A stretch of DNA of 64,000 nucleotides from an uncultured Bacteroidia bacterium (lineage in GTDB: Bacteria; Bacteroidota; Bacteroidia; Bacteroidales; UBA932), in NCBI GenBank assembly GCA_902780935.1, contig CACZHP010000006.1, positions 1 through 64,000 of the forward strand. Reading direction: 5' to 3'. Positions 53,265 to 63,071 of this stretch are shown in pieces. Within the stretch, counting starts at the first letter, position 1; every line of letters starts with the position of its first letter. A program made the position numbers and the translations under genes. The notes beneath the pieces are model-generated. The model worked only from the letters and a program-made list of their open reading frames with translations, made no database searches and was not told the DNA's origin.

Positions 53265-54944
53265 ATGATAGAGTTTGAGATGACTGGCCGTGTCGGCCGT
53301 GACCTGCGCCCCGATGATGTGAGGATCGTGGCTGCGAGGGAGATGAACCTCCGCGGCAACGCCGTGATCAATGTGATCGACCCGACCAAATCCTTCCAGC
53401 CCACTTTTCCCCACGCTGACGCCACCTGCGTGATCGCCCGTAGGTCGATAGATGCGAGAAACGACGTGATATACCGCTACAAGATAGAAGGTTACAACCA
53501 TCGTTTCGAGTCTTATGTCCCTTACGAGGTGGCTGAGTACAAGGATGTCTCCGAGGCTGAGCCTGTGATTATCGTTGGAGCAGGGCCGGCCGGTATGTTC
53601 GCCGCCCTTAAACTCCTGACCCTCGGCCTCAAGCCGGTGATCCTGGAGAGGGGAAAGAATGTGCGGGACCGCAAGTTCGACATGGCGGCCCTCGTCCGAG
53701 AGGGAGCGTTGAACCCTGACTCCAATTACTGCTACGGCGAGGGTGGGGCCGGGGCTTTTTCCGATGGCAAGCTCTATACCCGTTCTTCCAAGAGGGGGGA
53801 CATTAAGGAAGTCCTCCAGCAGTTCGTCAACTTCGGGGCCAACCCCCAGATTCTCATCGACGCCCATCCGCACATCGGCACGGACCGTCTACCGAGGATT
53901 GTCGAGAACATCCGCCAGACCATCGAGTCTAAGGGAGGTGAATATCATTTCGGAACCAAGGTGACCGACATCACCCGCAAGAAAGACGGTACGATCGAGG
54001 TCAAGGCCCTAGACAGCGAGCATCCCACGAAGACAACCGGGAAACCGAAGTCAGTCAAATACATAGCCAAGAAAGTGATCCTGGCCACAGGCCATTCGGC
54101 CAGGGATATTTACGAGATGCTTGACGCCAAGAAATGCCCTCTTGAGCCTAAAGGTTTCGCGATGGGTGTGCGTGTCGAACATTCACAGGCCCTGATCAAC
54201 GAGGCCCGCTACCACGGCCAGTGGGAGCAGGGAATGCCCGCCGCCGAATATTCATTCGCCCAGCAGGTTGACGACAGGGGAGTGTTCTCCTTCTGCATGT
54301 GTCCCGGGGGCGTGTTGGTGCCTTCCGCTACGGAGCCTGAGACCATCGTTATGAACGGCATGTCCAACTCCGCCCGTAGCGGAAAGTTCGCCAATGCCGG
54401 AGTTGTGGTCCAGATCGAGCCTGAGGACATCCCCGAGGAATATTCCGAAGCGGGTGCTTTCAAGGGTCTCGACTTCCAGAAGGCTGTCGAGCGGAAGATG
54501 TGGGAATATGCCCACACCCGTTCGGAGAACCCGATGGCCGCTCCGGCGCAGAGGATGATCGATTTCTGCAACGGGGTCGTGTCTTCGGATCTTCCCGAGA
54601 CCTCTTATAAGCCGGGCGTGGTGCCCGCACCCCTCCACGAGTTGCTCCCGGAGTTCATTTCTTCAAGGCTCCAGAAGGCTTTCCCGGAGGTCAACAAGCA
54701 CTCTATCAGAGGTTTCTTTACAAATGAGGCCTTGCTGGTCGGTGTCGAGTCCAGGACATCCTCCCCGATCCGGATCGGCCGTAATCCCCGGACTTTCGAG
54801 TCAGATTCTTTCCCGGGGCTGCTGCCTTGCGGTGAGGGTGCCGGATATTCCGGAGGCATAGTTTCATCGGCCATCGACGGCATCAACTGCGCCGTGGCCG
54901 CCGCCCGCTCGCTTGACTCTTCCGAGTTGCCCGAACAGCAGTGA
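53265..54944 (+). CDS. FAD-dependent dehydrogenase (COG2509 type)
   Basis: A 559-residue flavoprotein. After an N-terminal ~95-residue domain comes the dinucleotide-binding PVIIVGAGPAGMFAALKLL with the following VILERGK. The family block NYCYGEGGAGAFSDGKLYTRS and the C-terminal FAD block FPGLLPCGEGAGYSGGIVSSAIDGI are diagnostic of the uncharacterised COG2509 group. Substrate unknown. It is in an operon with tsaD and is convergent with the cytidylate-kinase-like gene. Confidence 0.85.
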   Translation: MIEFEMTGRVGRDLRPDDVRIVAAREMNLRGNAVINVIDPTKSFQPTFPHADATCVIARRSIDARNDVIYRYKIEGYNHRFESYVPYEVAEYKDVSEAEPVIIVGAGPAGMFAALKLLTLGLKPVILERGKNVRDRKFDMAALVREGALNPDSNYCYGEGGAGAFSDGKLYTRSSKRGDIKEVLQQFVNFGANPQILIDAHPHIGTDRLPRIVENIRQTIESKGGEYHFGTKVTDITRKKDGTIEVKALDSEHPTKTTGKPKSVKYIAKKVILATGHSARDIYEMLDAKKCPLEPKGFAMGVRVEHSQALINEARYHGQWEQGMPAAEYSFAQQVDDRGVFSFCMCPGGVLVPSATEPETIVMNGMSNSARSGKFANAGVVVQIEPEDIPEEYSEAGAFKGLDFQKAVERKMWEYAHTRSENPMAAPAQRMIDFCNGVVSSDLPETSYKPGVVPAPLHELLPEFISSRLQKAFPEVNKHSIRGFFTNEALLVGVESRTSSPIRIGRNPRTFESDSFPGLLPCGEGAGYSGGIVSSAIDGINCAVAAARSLDSSELPEQQ

Positions 54945-54954
54945 GGTCAGGTTC

Positions 54955-55593
54955 TTATTTGGCGTTGATTGCCTTCAGAATGACATCGACCGCCTCGTCT
55001 TCGTTGAGGTAGTCCATGTTGAGGACAAGGTCGTAATTGCGGAGATCGTAGCGGTTCGTGGAAGCGTAGCGCTGGATGTAGTTATCCCTGGCCTTGTCCA
55101 CATAGGCGATGATCTCTTCAGCCTCTTTCTCCGAGACTTCCTGGCGGCGCATGACCCGGGCTATCCTGTTGGCCTTGGAGGCGTGGATGAACACGTCGAA
55201 CTTGTTCGGGTGGTCCTTGAGGACAAAGAAACCGGAGCGTCCGGCGATCACGCAGGACGACTCCTCGGCAAGGGAGGCAAGGATCTGGCTCTCGTAGTTG
55301 AAGATCTCTTCTGAAGTCACGTCGGCAGGATACTCAACTCCCTTTGGAATGAACATCTCGGACCCGAACTCGGGGGAAATCCTCGAGAAAAGGTCCCCGA
55401 GCCAATTCTTTTTCTGGCCCTTGATCCTCTCGATCTCGGCCTCGTTGAGACCGAACATTTCTTTAAGCTTCTTAATCAGATCCTTGTCGCAGTAGCGCAC
55501 TCCGAGCTTTTCAGCCAGTTTGCGCCCTACTGTCCTACCACCGGTGCCTACCTCGCGGCTGATGGTGATCGCGAATTTCCCGTTGATGTCCAT
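54955..55593 (-). CDS. Cytidylate-kinase-like protein
   Basis: A 212-residue P-loop protein of the cytidylate-kinase-2 family. The N-terminus ITISREVGTGGRTVGRKLAEKLG has a modified phosphate loop (GTGGRTVG). FVLKDHPNKFDVFIHASKANRIARVMRRQEV is the lid region with arginines. These proteins are distinct from Cmk and their substrate is not established. Transcribed divergently from the GH78 genes. Confidence 0.82.
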   Translation of the reverse strand: MDINGKFAITISREVGTGGRTVGRKLAEKLGVRYCDKDLIKKLKEMFGLNEAEIERIKGQKKNWLGDLFSRISPEFGSEMFIPKGVEYPADVTSEEIFNYESQILASLAEESSCVIAGRSGFFVLKDHPNKFDVFIHASKANRIARVMRRQEVSEKEAEEIIAYVDKARDNYIQRYASTNRYDLRNYDLVLNMDYLNEDEAVDVILKAINAK

Positions 55594-55612
55594 CGTATCA
55601 GTTGTTATGACA

Positions 55613-55620
55613 CAAATATA
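55613..55620 (-). promoter_or_regulatory. -7 element for the cytidylate-kinase-like gene
   Basis: The minus strand reads TATATTTG, exact, 19 bp before the ATG at 55593. It lies in a 77-bp divergent gap opposite the rhamnosidase promoter. Confidence 0.5.
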
Positions 55621-55643
55621 TAAAAATTATGAATTGTTTTTTA

Positions 55644-55651
55644 TATTTTTG
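55644..55651 (+). promoter_or_regulatory. -7 element for the GH78 operon
   Basis: TATTTTTG, exact, 19 bp before the ATG at 55671. It overlaps an upstream in-frame ATG (55629), which is the reason for choosing the later start. Confidence 0.5.
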
Positions 55652-55670
55652 TTTGATAGTTCTTACAGAT

Positions 55671-58247
55671 ATGATCCACATCTTAACATCGCGGCGATTC
55701 CGCCGTCTCCTCCCGCTTTTCACGGCACTTTTGGGGTTCGTGTCATGCAGCCCTTCTTTCAGTGTTTACGATCTCAGATGCGAGGGACTTTCCGAACCTC
55801 TCGGCATTGATTCCGCTGAACCCCATTTCAGTTGGAAAATAAGCTCGGGTTCCCCCATGGAACAGGTGGCTTATGAGATACAGGTGGCGAGCTCCCCTGA
55901 AGCTCTCAAGTCCGGGAATGCGGACCTTTGGTCTTCTGGTAAGGTGGCCTCTTCGGACCAGGTGATGATCCCATATTCCGGGAACCGATTGGCCTCCAGG
56001 CAACAGTGTTGGTGGAGGGCCAGGGTTTGGAAATCCGAGAACGAGGTCTCCGCCTGGAGTGCCCCCCAGAGGTTCGGTGTCGGTATCATAGGAGACGACA
56101 GCTTGAAGGGGGACTATATTGGAGCCACCTACACTCAAGGAAGCGCTTCAATCATGCGGAAGTCGTTCACTGTGGAAGACTTAAGTTCGCCAGCCATTCT
56201 TTATGTCAACTCCCTCGGTTATCATGAGGCCTATATCAACGGCAAACCGGTTTCCGACGCCGTGCTGACTCCGGCGGTCTCGCAGCTGGACAAGAGGTCC
56301 CTTATCATGGCTTACGACGTCACCCCTCTTCTTCGGAAAGGTGAGAACGAGATCGTCTTTTGGCTAAGTTCCGGCTGGTATAAGCAAATCCCGTTTGACG
56401 CTTCTTACTGGGGAGCTCTTGTCAAAGCGGAACTTGACGCGATAGGCCCGGAGGGTCCGAAGCCCTTGGTGTGCACGGACTCGTCATGGGAAGGCACATT
56501 GAGCGGTTACTCAGATTATGACTCTTGGGGAGCGTGGCATTTTGGCGGTGAGACCATCGACGCTTCTGAAGTACCTGTCTCGATGGATCCTAAGTCATTG
56601 GATCCGTTGCCATGGCGAAAAGTTGACGTCGAGGATGTGAATGGCATTGTCGCAACGATGCAGATGTGCGAGCCCTGCCGCATCCAGGAGACCCTGGTCG
56701 CCAAGAGTGTGACAAAGGACGGCAAGGACCGTTGGATAGTGGATTTCGGCCGGGTGATAAACGGCATGTTCGAAATCAAACTACCTTCTATGGAAAAAGG
56801 TCACAAGACAGAAGCCGGTTTCTGCGACGCCAAGGAGGAAGGAGGTTTTAATCCGGTGTCGAGGGATTATTACATATCCTCAGGGGCTCCAGATGGGGAT
56901 CATTTCAAGAACAAGTTCAACCACCACGTGTTCCGCTACGTAATTCTTGAGAACCTGCCAGAGGCTCCCAAACCGGAGGATATCAAAGGGCACAGGATGC
57001 GTACGGATTATCAGGCTGCCGCGACATTCGAGTCCTCGGACAAGGACATGAACGCTATCCACGACATGGTCCGCTATACGCTTGAGAACCTGGCCTTTGA
57101 TGGATATATGGTTGATTGCGCCAACATCGAGCGTCTTGGATACGGAGGCGACGGCAACGCTTCCACACTCTCTCTGCAGACCATGTTCGATGTCTCTCCT
57201 TTGTATGTCAATTGGCTCCAGGCATGGAATGACTGCATCCACGAGGATGGCGGCTTGCCGCATACCGCTCCATGCCCCTACGGCGCTGGTGGTGGCCCTT
57301 ACTGGTGCGGATTCATTGTCCAGGCTCCCTGGAGGACATGGATGAGCTATGCGGATCCACGTATGCTTGAGAGGTGCTATCCTACTATGCTTCATTGGCT
57401 GGATTATGTGGACGCCTATACTGTCGATGGGCTCTTGAGAAAGTGGCCTGACACTGACTACAGGGGATGGTATCTCGGAGACTGGGCGGCGCCAAAAGGA
57501 ATTGAGGTTGGTGAGCAGGAATCAGTGGATCTTATCAACAACTGCTCTCTCTGCCAGGTTTACAAGGAACTTGAGGGAATCGCCAAAGTCCTTGGCCGGC
57601 CTGAGGAAGCGGCTGGTTTCAAGGCGCGCTATGATGCCCTGGCCAGCATGATCAACGAGACCCTTTACCACCCTGAGACTCAGACTTACGGCAGCGGCAC
57701 TCAGGTTGACATGGCGTATCCCATGCTTGTCGGGATAGTTCCTGAGAATATACGGAAACAGGTCAGGGATAAGCTGATAGAGCGTACAGCCAACGTGTAT
57801 GGAGGCCATCTCAAGACCGGTCTTGTCGGCGTGCCTGTCATAACCGAATGGGCCACTTTGGCGGGCGAGTGTGACTTCATGTACGGAATGCTCAAGCAGA
57901 GGACATATCCTGGGTATCTCTATATGATTGACAATGGCGCGACCAGCACTTGGGAGTACTGGAGCGCTGACCGTAGCCGTATGCACAACTGCTATAACGG
58001 CATAGGCAGCTGGTTCTACCAGGCTCTCGGAGGCATTATCCCCGTTGAGCCCGGCTACCGTAAGGTCACTATCGATCCTCAGGCCCCCGAGGGCCTTGAA
58101 TGGGTTAATGTCACCAAGGACACTCCTTATGGGAAGATCGTGGTCTCTCGTCAAGGGGAAAATCTTCATTTTGAATTGCCCGTCGGAGTGAAAGCCATTG
58201 TCGGTGGCAGTGAATATTCCTGTGGCAAGCATGATGTGAAATTATAG
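55671..58247 (+). CDS. GH78 alpha-L-rhamnosidase lipoprotein (copy 1)
   Basis: An 858-residue exported enzyme. From the ATG at 55671 it has a signal peptide with lipobox GFVSC. An N-terminal beta-sandwich (VYDLRCEGLSEPLGIDSAEPHFSWKI) and a second beta domain (about 150-330; LYVNSLGYHEAYINGKPVSD) precede the (alpha/alpha)6 catalytic barrel. The barrel contains VDCANIERLGYGGDGNAS, equivalent to the acidic GH78 motif, and GSWFYQALGGIIP. A C-terminal beta domain ends the protein. It removes terminal L-rhamnose from glycans or glycosides. A close paralogue follows 6 bp later. Confidence 0.93.
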   Translation: MIHILTSRRFRRLLPLFTALLGFVSCSPSFSVYDLRCEGLSEPLGIDSAEPHFSWKISSGSPMEQVAYEIQVASSPEALKSGNADLWSSGKVASSDQVMIPYSGNRLASRQQCWWRARVWKSENEVSAWSAPQRFGVGIIGDDSLKGDYIGATYTQGSASIMRKSFTVEDLSSPAILYVNSLGYHEAYINGKPVSDAVLTPAVSQLDKRSLIMAYDVTPLLRKGENEIVFWLSSGWYKQIPFDASYWGALVKAELDAIGPEGPKPLVCTDSSWEGTLSGYSDYDSWGAWHFGGETIDASEVPVSMDPKSLDPLPWRKVDVEDVNGIVATMQMCEPCRIQETLVAKSVTKDGKDRWIVDFGRVINGMFEIKLPSMEKGHKTEAGFCDAKEEGGFNPVSRDYYISSGAPDGDHFKNKFNHHVFRYVILENLPEAPKPEDIKGHRMRTDYQAAATFESSDKDMNAIHDMVRYTLENLAFDGYMVDCANIERLGYGGDGNASTLSLQTMFDVSPLYVNWLQAWNDCIHEDGGLPHTAPCPYGAGGGPYWCGFIVQAPWRTWMSYADPRMLERCYPTMLHWLDYVDAYTVDGLLRKWPDTDYRGWYLGDWAAPKGIEVGEQESVDLINNCSLCQVYKELEGIAKVLGRPEEAAGFKARYDALASMINETLYHPETQTYGSGTQVDMAYPMLVGIVPENIRKQVRDKLIERTANVYGGHLKTGLVGVPVITEWATLAGECDFMYGMLKQRTYPGYLYMIDNGATSTWEYWSADRSRMHNCYNGIGSWFYQALGGIIPVEPGYRKVTIDPQAPEGLEWVNVTKDTPYGKIVVSRQGENLHFELPVGVKAIVGGSEYSCGKHDVKL

Positions 58248-58253
58248 GGGATT

Positions 58254-60803
58254 ATGCTCAAGAAATTATCTTTGATACTGGCCTGCGCTTTGGCCATGGC
58301 CTCCTGCGGGCTCTCTTTAAGTGTATATGATCTTACATGCGAGGGCCTTTCGGACCCTCTGGCCATTGATTCGGCGGAGCCTCATTTCAGTTGGAAGATA
58401 TCCTCCGAAGCTCCGGCATCACAGGTCGCTTACCAGATACAAGTCTCATCTTCATTGAAGGGTCTCAAGTCAGGTAAAGCGGTCCTGTGGGATTCCGGCC
58501 GGGTAGTGTCCCCGGATCAGGTCATGATCCCTTATTCAGGGACTCCGCTGGTCTCCCGCCAGCAATGCTGGTGGCGGGTAAGGATATGGAAATCTGATAA
58601 GGAGGTTTCCGGATGGAGCTCCCCTAGGCGTTTCGGCATAGGTATCATAGGCGGGGACACAATGCGGGGAGAATATATCGGAGCGGCAGCCGGTAATTTG
58701 AGATCACCTCTTTTAAGGAAAAGCTTCGAGATTGAAAACTTGCCCGGGATGGCCATTCTGTATGTCAATTCCCTGGGGTACCATGAGGCATATGTAAATG
58801 GCAGTCCGGTCTCGGAGGCCGTCCTGTCACCCGCCGTTTCCCAGCTTGACAAAAGGTCCCTCATCATGGCATATGATGTCACCTCGCTTCTCAGGAAGGG
58901 AAAGAACGAGATAGTCCTTTGGATCGGTTCCGGTTGGAACAAGGTGTTCAATCCGACCCATGACGGACCGCTTGTGAAAGCGGAATTGGACGGGGTCACC
59001 CCGGTTGGGGCAGAAGTGATCCTGAATACCGATGCGTCCTGGGAGGGCACTTGGAGCGGTTACAGCGATTTGACAAACTGGCGTTACGGAAAGTTCGGAG
59101 GGGAGTCAATCGATGCCTCCGTGGCTCCGGAAGCTGTTGAATCGCAATGTCTTGACCAATTATCATGGGCTCCGGTGGATGTCGTTAAAGTCGTGGACAT
59201 CAAGGCCACGGTGCAGATGTGCGAGCCTTGTATCGTACAGGAAACCCTTTCCGCCAGGAGCGTCAAACCTTATGGAGAGGGACGTTGGGTCGCGGACTTC
59301 GGCCGCATTGTCAACGGCCTGCTTGACATCACTCTTCCAGGGATGGAAAAAGGTCATGTCAGCATAGCGTCTTTCACTGATTATGAGGAGAAAGACGGGA
59401 CATACAACCCGGTCAGCCGCAATGAATATATCTCTTCAGGAAGGCCGGAGGGCGACAGGTTTGTCAACAAGTTCAATCACCATGTGTTCAGGTATGTCAT
59501 CCTGGACAGCATTCCCGAAGCTCCGAAACCGGAGAATGTCAAGGCCCTGAGGATGCGTACTGACTTTAAAGGCTCCTCGACGTTCAAGTCCTCGGACGAA
59601 GAGCTCAACGCCATACATGACATGGTGAAATACACTATGGAGAATCTGGCTTTCGACGGTTATATGGTCGATTGCGCCAACCTTGAGAGGCTCGGGTATG
59701 GAGGTGACGGCAACGCATCGACTCTCTCGCTCCAGATCATGTTCGATGTGGCACCGTTGTACGCGAACTGGCTTCAGGCGTGGAATGACGTGATCAGGGA
59801 GGATGGTGGGCTTCCCCACACTGCCCCTTGTCCCTGGAGGGCCGGAGGAGGCCCATATTGGTGCGGTTTCGTGGTCCAGGCTCCCTGGAGGACTTACATG
59901 AGCTACGGGGACAAGCGTTTGATTGAAAGGTGCTATCCCACGATGACGGGTTGGCTCGACTATGTTGATGCCTACACCGTGGACGGCCTTCTGAAAGCGT
60001 GGCCGGAGACGGAATACAGGCACTGGTTCCTGGGCGACTGGGCCGCTCCCGACGGAGTGGATGTCCAGGATCCCGAGTCAATCGATCTGGTGAACAACTG
60101 CTCTCTTTGCCAGGTTTACCTTGATCTTGTCCAGATAGCTCACCTGCTCGGTAAAGAGGCGGATGCCGCCGAGTTCCAGGCCCGGTACGACGCTCTGGCC
60201 AAGGTCATCAACGGCAAACTCTATCACGCCGACACTTTCACCTACGCCAGCGGCTCCCAGATAGACATGGCTTACCCCATGCTAGTCGGGATCGTCCCGG
60301 AGAATAATCGGAAGCAAGTCAGGGACAAACTGATAGAACGTACCGCCACAGTTTATGAAGGACATCTCAAGACCGGGCTCGTCGGTGTTCCGGTCATAAC
60401 CGAATGGGCGACCTTGGCTGGTGAGTGTGACTTCATGTACGGCATGCTGAAGCAGCATGGCTATCCGGGTTATCTCCACATGCTTGACAATGGGGCCACT
60501 GGTACTTGGGAGCATTGGAACGCCCGTCGCAGCCGTCTCCATAACTGTTTCAACGGGATCGGCAGCTGGTTCTACCAGGCTTTGGGAGGCATTATCCCCA
60601 CGGAACCTGGCTACAGACACGTCCTGATCAACCCCCAGATTCCGGAAGGGCTGCAGAGTGTGGAGGTTTCCCAGGTGACTCCTTATGGTGAGATAAAGGT
60701 CGCCAGAAATGGCCGTAATCTCCATTTCGAGATTCCGGTCGGAGTCACCGCCACAGTTCGCGAAAAAGAATATTCGTGCGGGAAATACGACATTGATTTA
60801 TAA
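58254..60803 (+). CDS. GH78 alpha-L-rhamnosidase lipoprotein (copy 2)
   Basis: An 849-residue paralogue of the preceding gene, with the same domain order, the lipobox AMASC and the same motifs (VDCANLERLGYGGDGNAS, GSWFYQALGGIIP). By eye roughly two thirds of the residues are identical along the whole length. The largest differences are in the substrate-domain loops near residues 135-150 and 240-260, so linkage or aglycone preference may differ. A tandem duplication is the simplest explanation. Confidence 0.93.
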   Translation: MLKKLSLILACALAMASCGLSLSVYDLTCEGLSDPLAIDSAEPHFSWKISSEAPASQVAYQIQVSSSLKGLKSGKAVLWDSGRVVSPDQVMIPYSGTPLVSRQQCWWRVRIWKSDKEVSGWSSPRRFGIGIIGGDTMRGEYIGAAAGNLRSPLLRKSFEIENLPGMAILYVNSLGYHEAYVNGSPVSEAVLSPAVSQLDKRSLIMAYDVTSLLRKGKNEIVLWIGSGWNKVFNPTHDGPLVKAELDGVTPVGAEVILNTDASWEGTWSGYSDLTNWRYGKFGGESIDASVAPEAVESQCLDQLSWAPVDVVKVVDIKATVQMCEPCIVQETLSARSVKPYGEGRWVADFGRIVNGLLDITLPGMEKGHVSIASFTDYEEKDGTYNPVSRNEYISSGRPEGDRFVNKFNHHVFRYVILDSIPEAPKPENVKALRMRTDFKGSSTFKSSDEELNAIHDMVKYTMENLAFDGYMVDCANLERLGYGGDGNASTLSLQIMFDVAPLYANWLQAWNDVIREDGGLPHTAPCPWRAGGGPYWCGFVVQAPWRTYMSYGDKRLIERCYPTMTGWLDYVDAYTVDGLLKAWPETEYRHWFLGDWAAPDGVDVQDPESIDLVNNCSLCQVYLDLVQIAHLLGKEADAAEFQARYDALAKVINGKLYHADTFTYASGSQIDMAYPMLVGIVPENNRKQVRDKLIERTATVYEGHLKTGLVGVPVITEWATLAGECDFMYGMLKQHGYPGYLHMLDNGATGTWEHWNARRSRLHNCFNGIGSWFYQALGGIIPTEPGYRHVLINPQIPEGLQSVEVSQVTPYGEIKVARNGRNLHFEIPVGVTATVREKEYSCGKYDIDL

Positions 60804-60823
60804 TTTTTGTATATTTAACCGGA

Positions 60824-60831
60824 TATTTTCG
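60824..60831 (+). promoter_or_regulatory. -7-like element before the Gfo/Idh/MocA gene
   Basis: TATTTTCG, one base off TAnnTTTG, 21 bp before the ATG at 60853, in a 49-bp gap. It may give the last two genes an extra promoter inside the rhamnosidase unit. Confidence 0.35.
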
Positions 60832-60852
60832 CAATAACTATAACACTAAGAT

Positions 60853-62289
60853 ATGATTAACAGAAGAGATTTCCTCAAGTCCATGGCCGTGGCTTCCGCC
60901 GGCGTGGCTCTCACTCCGGGAGAGATCCTGGGTTCCAACAAGTTTTCCTCCGTGAGGGCCTCCCAGGCCAAGCCTCGCGGCGAGAAGGTAAAGATCGCCT
61001 TTGTCGGTATTGGCAACCGTGGTGAGCAGATCATCCAGGATTTCACAAGAACCGGGATGATAGACGTTGTCGCCCTTTGCGATGTAGATATAGACGGGCC
61101 TCAGTGCAAGAATGTGCTTGCCCAGTATCCCAAGGCCAAGAGGTTCCGTGACTATCGTCAGATGTTTGACAAATGCGGAAATGAGTTCGACGCCGTAGCG
61201 GCCGCGATTCCGGACCATTCCCACTTCCCGATAGCCATGCTGGCTCTGAACCAGGGCAAGCACATCTATCTCGAGAAACCGATGTGCCGCACCTTCCATG
61301 AGGCCGAGCTGATGATGGCCTCCGCCCGCCGTCATCCCAACCTCGCCACTCAGGTCGGTAACCAGGGGCATTCAGAGGGCAACTACTTCCAGTTCAAGGC
61401 CTGGATGGATGCCGGCATAATCAAGGATGTCACAGCCGTGACCGCCCACATGAACAATTCCCGCCGCTGGCATAATTTCGACGCGAAGAAGATGTATCGC
61501 ATGCCCGCCCAGCAGTCTATCCCGAGGGGGATGGACTGGGACACCTGGCTCGGCGTGACTCCTTATCATGATTTTAATGAGAAGTACCACCAAGGCGACT
61601 GGAGGTGCTGGTATGACTTCGGAATGGGCTGCCTTGGTGACTGGGGAGCGCATATTCTCGACACTGTACATGAGTTCCTTGAGCTCGGCCTTCCTTATGA
61701 GGTCAGCATGCTTTATGAGAACGGCCATAACGACTATTTCTATCCCTATTCGTCAACCATTCTCTTCCGTTTCCCGCAGAGGAACGGCATGCCGCCTGTG
61801 GACGTGACCTGGTACGACGGACTGGACAACCTGCCGCCGCTTCCGGAAGGATATGGCGGTGGAGTATCGACAGCCAATGTGCCTGCCTCTGGTCAGAATG
61901 TCGGACCCGCCGCGAAGATCTCTCCCGGAAAGATCATATACACCAAAGACTTGATTTTCAAGGGCGGAAGCCACGGATCCGAGCTCAGCATCATACCTGA
62001 GGAGGCGGCGAGGGATATGGCCTCCAAGCTTCCTCCGACCCCGGAGAGCCCGTCCAACCACTTCGAGAACTTCCTGTTGGCTTGCCAGGGCATCGAGAAG
62101 ACAAGGAGCCCGTTCGAGATCAATGGCGTACTCTCGCAGGTCTTCTGCCTTGGCGTCATCGCCCAGAGATTGAACGCTAAACTCTATTTCGATCCTCGCA
62201 CCAAGCAGTTCACCAACAACGACTTCGCCAACGCCATGCTCGCTGGTCTGCCGCCTCGCAGGGGTTGGGAGCAGTTCTACACCATGTAG
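60853..62289 (+). CDS. Tat-exported Gfo/Idh/MocA-family oxidoreductase
   Basis: A 478-residue dehydrogenase with a Tat signal ([20 protein letters not shown]). The Rossmann site is [16 protein letters not shown], and the catalytic EKP motif is in [36 protein letters not shown] lies in the C-terminal substrate domain. Export with tightly bound NAD is known for related glycoside 3-dehydrogenases, which oxidise sugars at C3. Its partner DUF1080 gene is 11 bp downstream. Substrate is inferred only. Confidence 0.85.
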   Translation: MINRRDFLKSMAVASAGVALTPGEILGSNKFSSVRASQAKPRGEKVKIAFVGIGNRGEQIIQDFTRTGMIDVVALCDVDIDGPQCKNVLAQYPKAKRFRDYRQMFDKCGNEFDAVAAAIPDHSHFPIAMLALNQGKHIYLEKPMCRTFHEAELMMASARRHPNLATQVGNQGHSEGNYFQFKAWMDAGIIKDVTAVTAHMNNSRRWHNFDAKKMYRMPAQQSIPRGMDWDTWLGVTPYHDFNEKYHQGDWRCWYDFGMGCLGDWGAHILDTVHEFLELGLPYEVSMLYENGHNDYFYPYSSTILFRFPQRNGMPPVDVTWYDGLDNLPPLPEGYGGGVSTANVPASGQNVGPAAKISPGKIIYTKDLIFKGGSHGSELSIIPEEAARDMASKLPPTPESPSNHFENFLLACQGIEKTRSPFEINGVLSQVFCLGVIAQRLNAKLYFDPRTKQFTNNDFANAMLAGLPPRRGWEQFYTM

Positions 62290-62300
62290 TTTTACGGAAT

Positions 62301-63023
62301 ATGAGAAAGGTTTTCATAGCTCTCGCCGCGCTGGCGCTATGCCTCAGCGCGTGCGCCCAGGACAATTCGTTGACATCCCAGGAAAAGGCCGACGGCTGGA
62401 AGCTCCTTTGGGACGGAAAGACAACTGAGGGTTGGAGAGGTGCCAAACTGGATGATTTCCCCGCTAAAGGCTGGGTGATCGACAAGGGTGTCCTGAAAGT
62501 CCTTAAGGGCAATGGCGGGGAATCCACCAACGGCGGAGACATCATCACGACCCGCCTTTATAAGAATTTCATCCTCAAGGTTGACTTCAAGATCACTGAG
62601 GGAGCCAACAGCGGCATAAAGTACTTTGTGGATCCGACCCTTAACAAGGGCGCGGGGTCAGCCATCGGTTGCGAGTTCCAGATTCTGGACGATTTGAGGC
62701 ATCCGGACGCCAAGCTCGGAGTCAAAGGAAACAGGACCTTGGGATCGCTTTATGACCTGATTCCCGCTCCAGCGGATAAACCCTTCGACATCACGACCTG
62801 GAACACCGCGATGGTGAAGGTCGAGGGCAACCATGTCGAGCATTGGCTCAATGGTGTGAAACTCATTGAATATGAGCGTAACAATCAGGAATGGAACGCC
62901 CTTGTGGCCTATAGCAAGTACAAGGACTGGCCCAACTTCGGAAATTACGAGGAAGGCTACATCCTTCTCCAGGACCACGGCGACGAGGTCTGGTTCAAGA
63001 ACATCAAGATTAAGGAACTGTAG
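62301..63023 (+). CDS. DUF1080 (3-keto-disaccharide hydrolase) lipoprotein
   Basis: A 240-residue exported protein. From the ATG at 62301 it has a signal peptide with lipobox LSAC; the frame is open further upstream but would overlap the previous gene. The jelly-roll DUF1080 domain fills the rest: [46 protein letters not shown] and [22 protein letters not shown]. Members can cleave 3-keto-glycosides made by Gfo/Idh-type oxidases, matching the upstream gene. Confidence 0.88.
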   Translation: MRKVFIALAALALCLSACAQDNSLTSQEKADGWKLLWDGKTTEGWRGAKLDDFPAKGWVIDKGVLKVLKGNGGESTNGGDIITTRLYKNFILKVDFKITEGANSGIKYFVDPTLNKGAGSAIGCEFQILDDLRHPDAKLGVKGNRTLGSLYDLIPAPADKPFDITTWNTAMVKVEGNHVEHWLNGVKLIEYERNNQEWNALVAYSKYKDWPNFGNYEEGYILLQDHGDEVWFKNIKIKEL

Positions 63024-63028
63024 AAAAG

Positions 63029-63060
63029 AAAAGCCGGGCGGTCAGCCCGGCTTTTTCTTT
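63029..63060 (+). terminator. Bidirectional terminator after the DUF1080 gene
   Basis: A perfect stem AAAGCCGGGC (63030-63039) with GCCCGGCTTT (63045-63054), loop GGTCA, followed by TTCTTT and preceded by an A-rich run. It separates two converging genes. Confidence 0.88.
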
Positions 63061-63071
63061 CATCTCTCATT

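Noticed and set aside
55629-55670. Upstream in-frame ATG of the first GH78 gene
   Set aside because: It overlaps the exact -7 element TATTTTTG and adds a hydrophobic stretch before a complete lipoprotein signal; the ATG at 55671 fits better.
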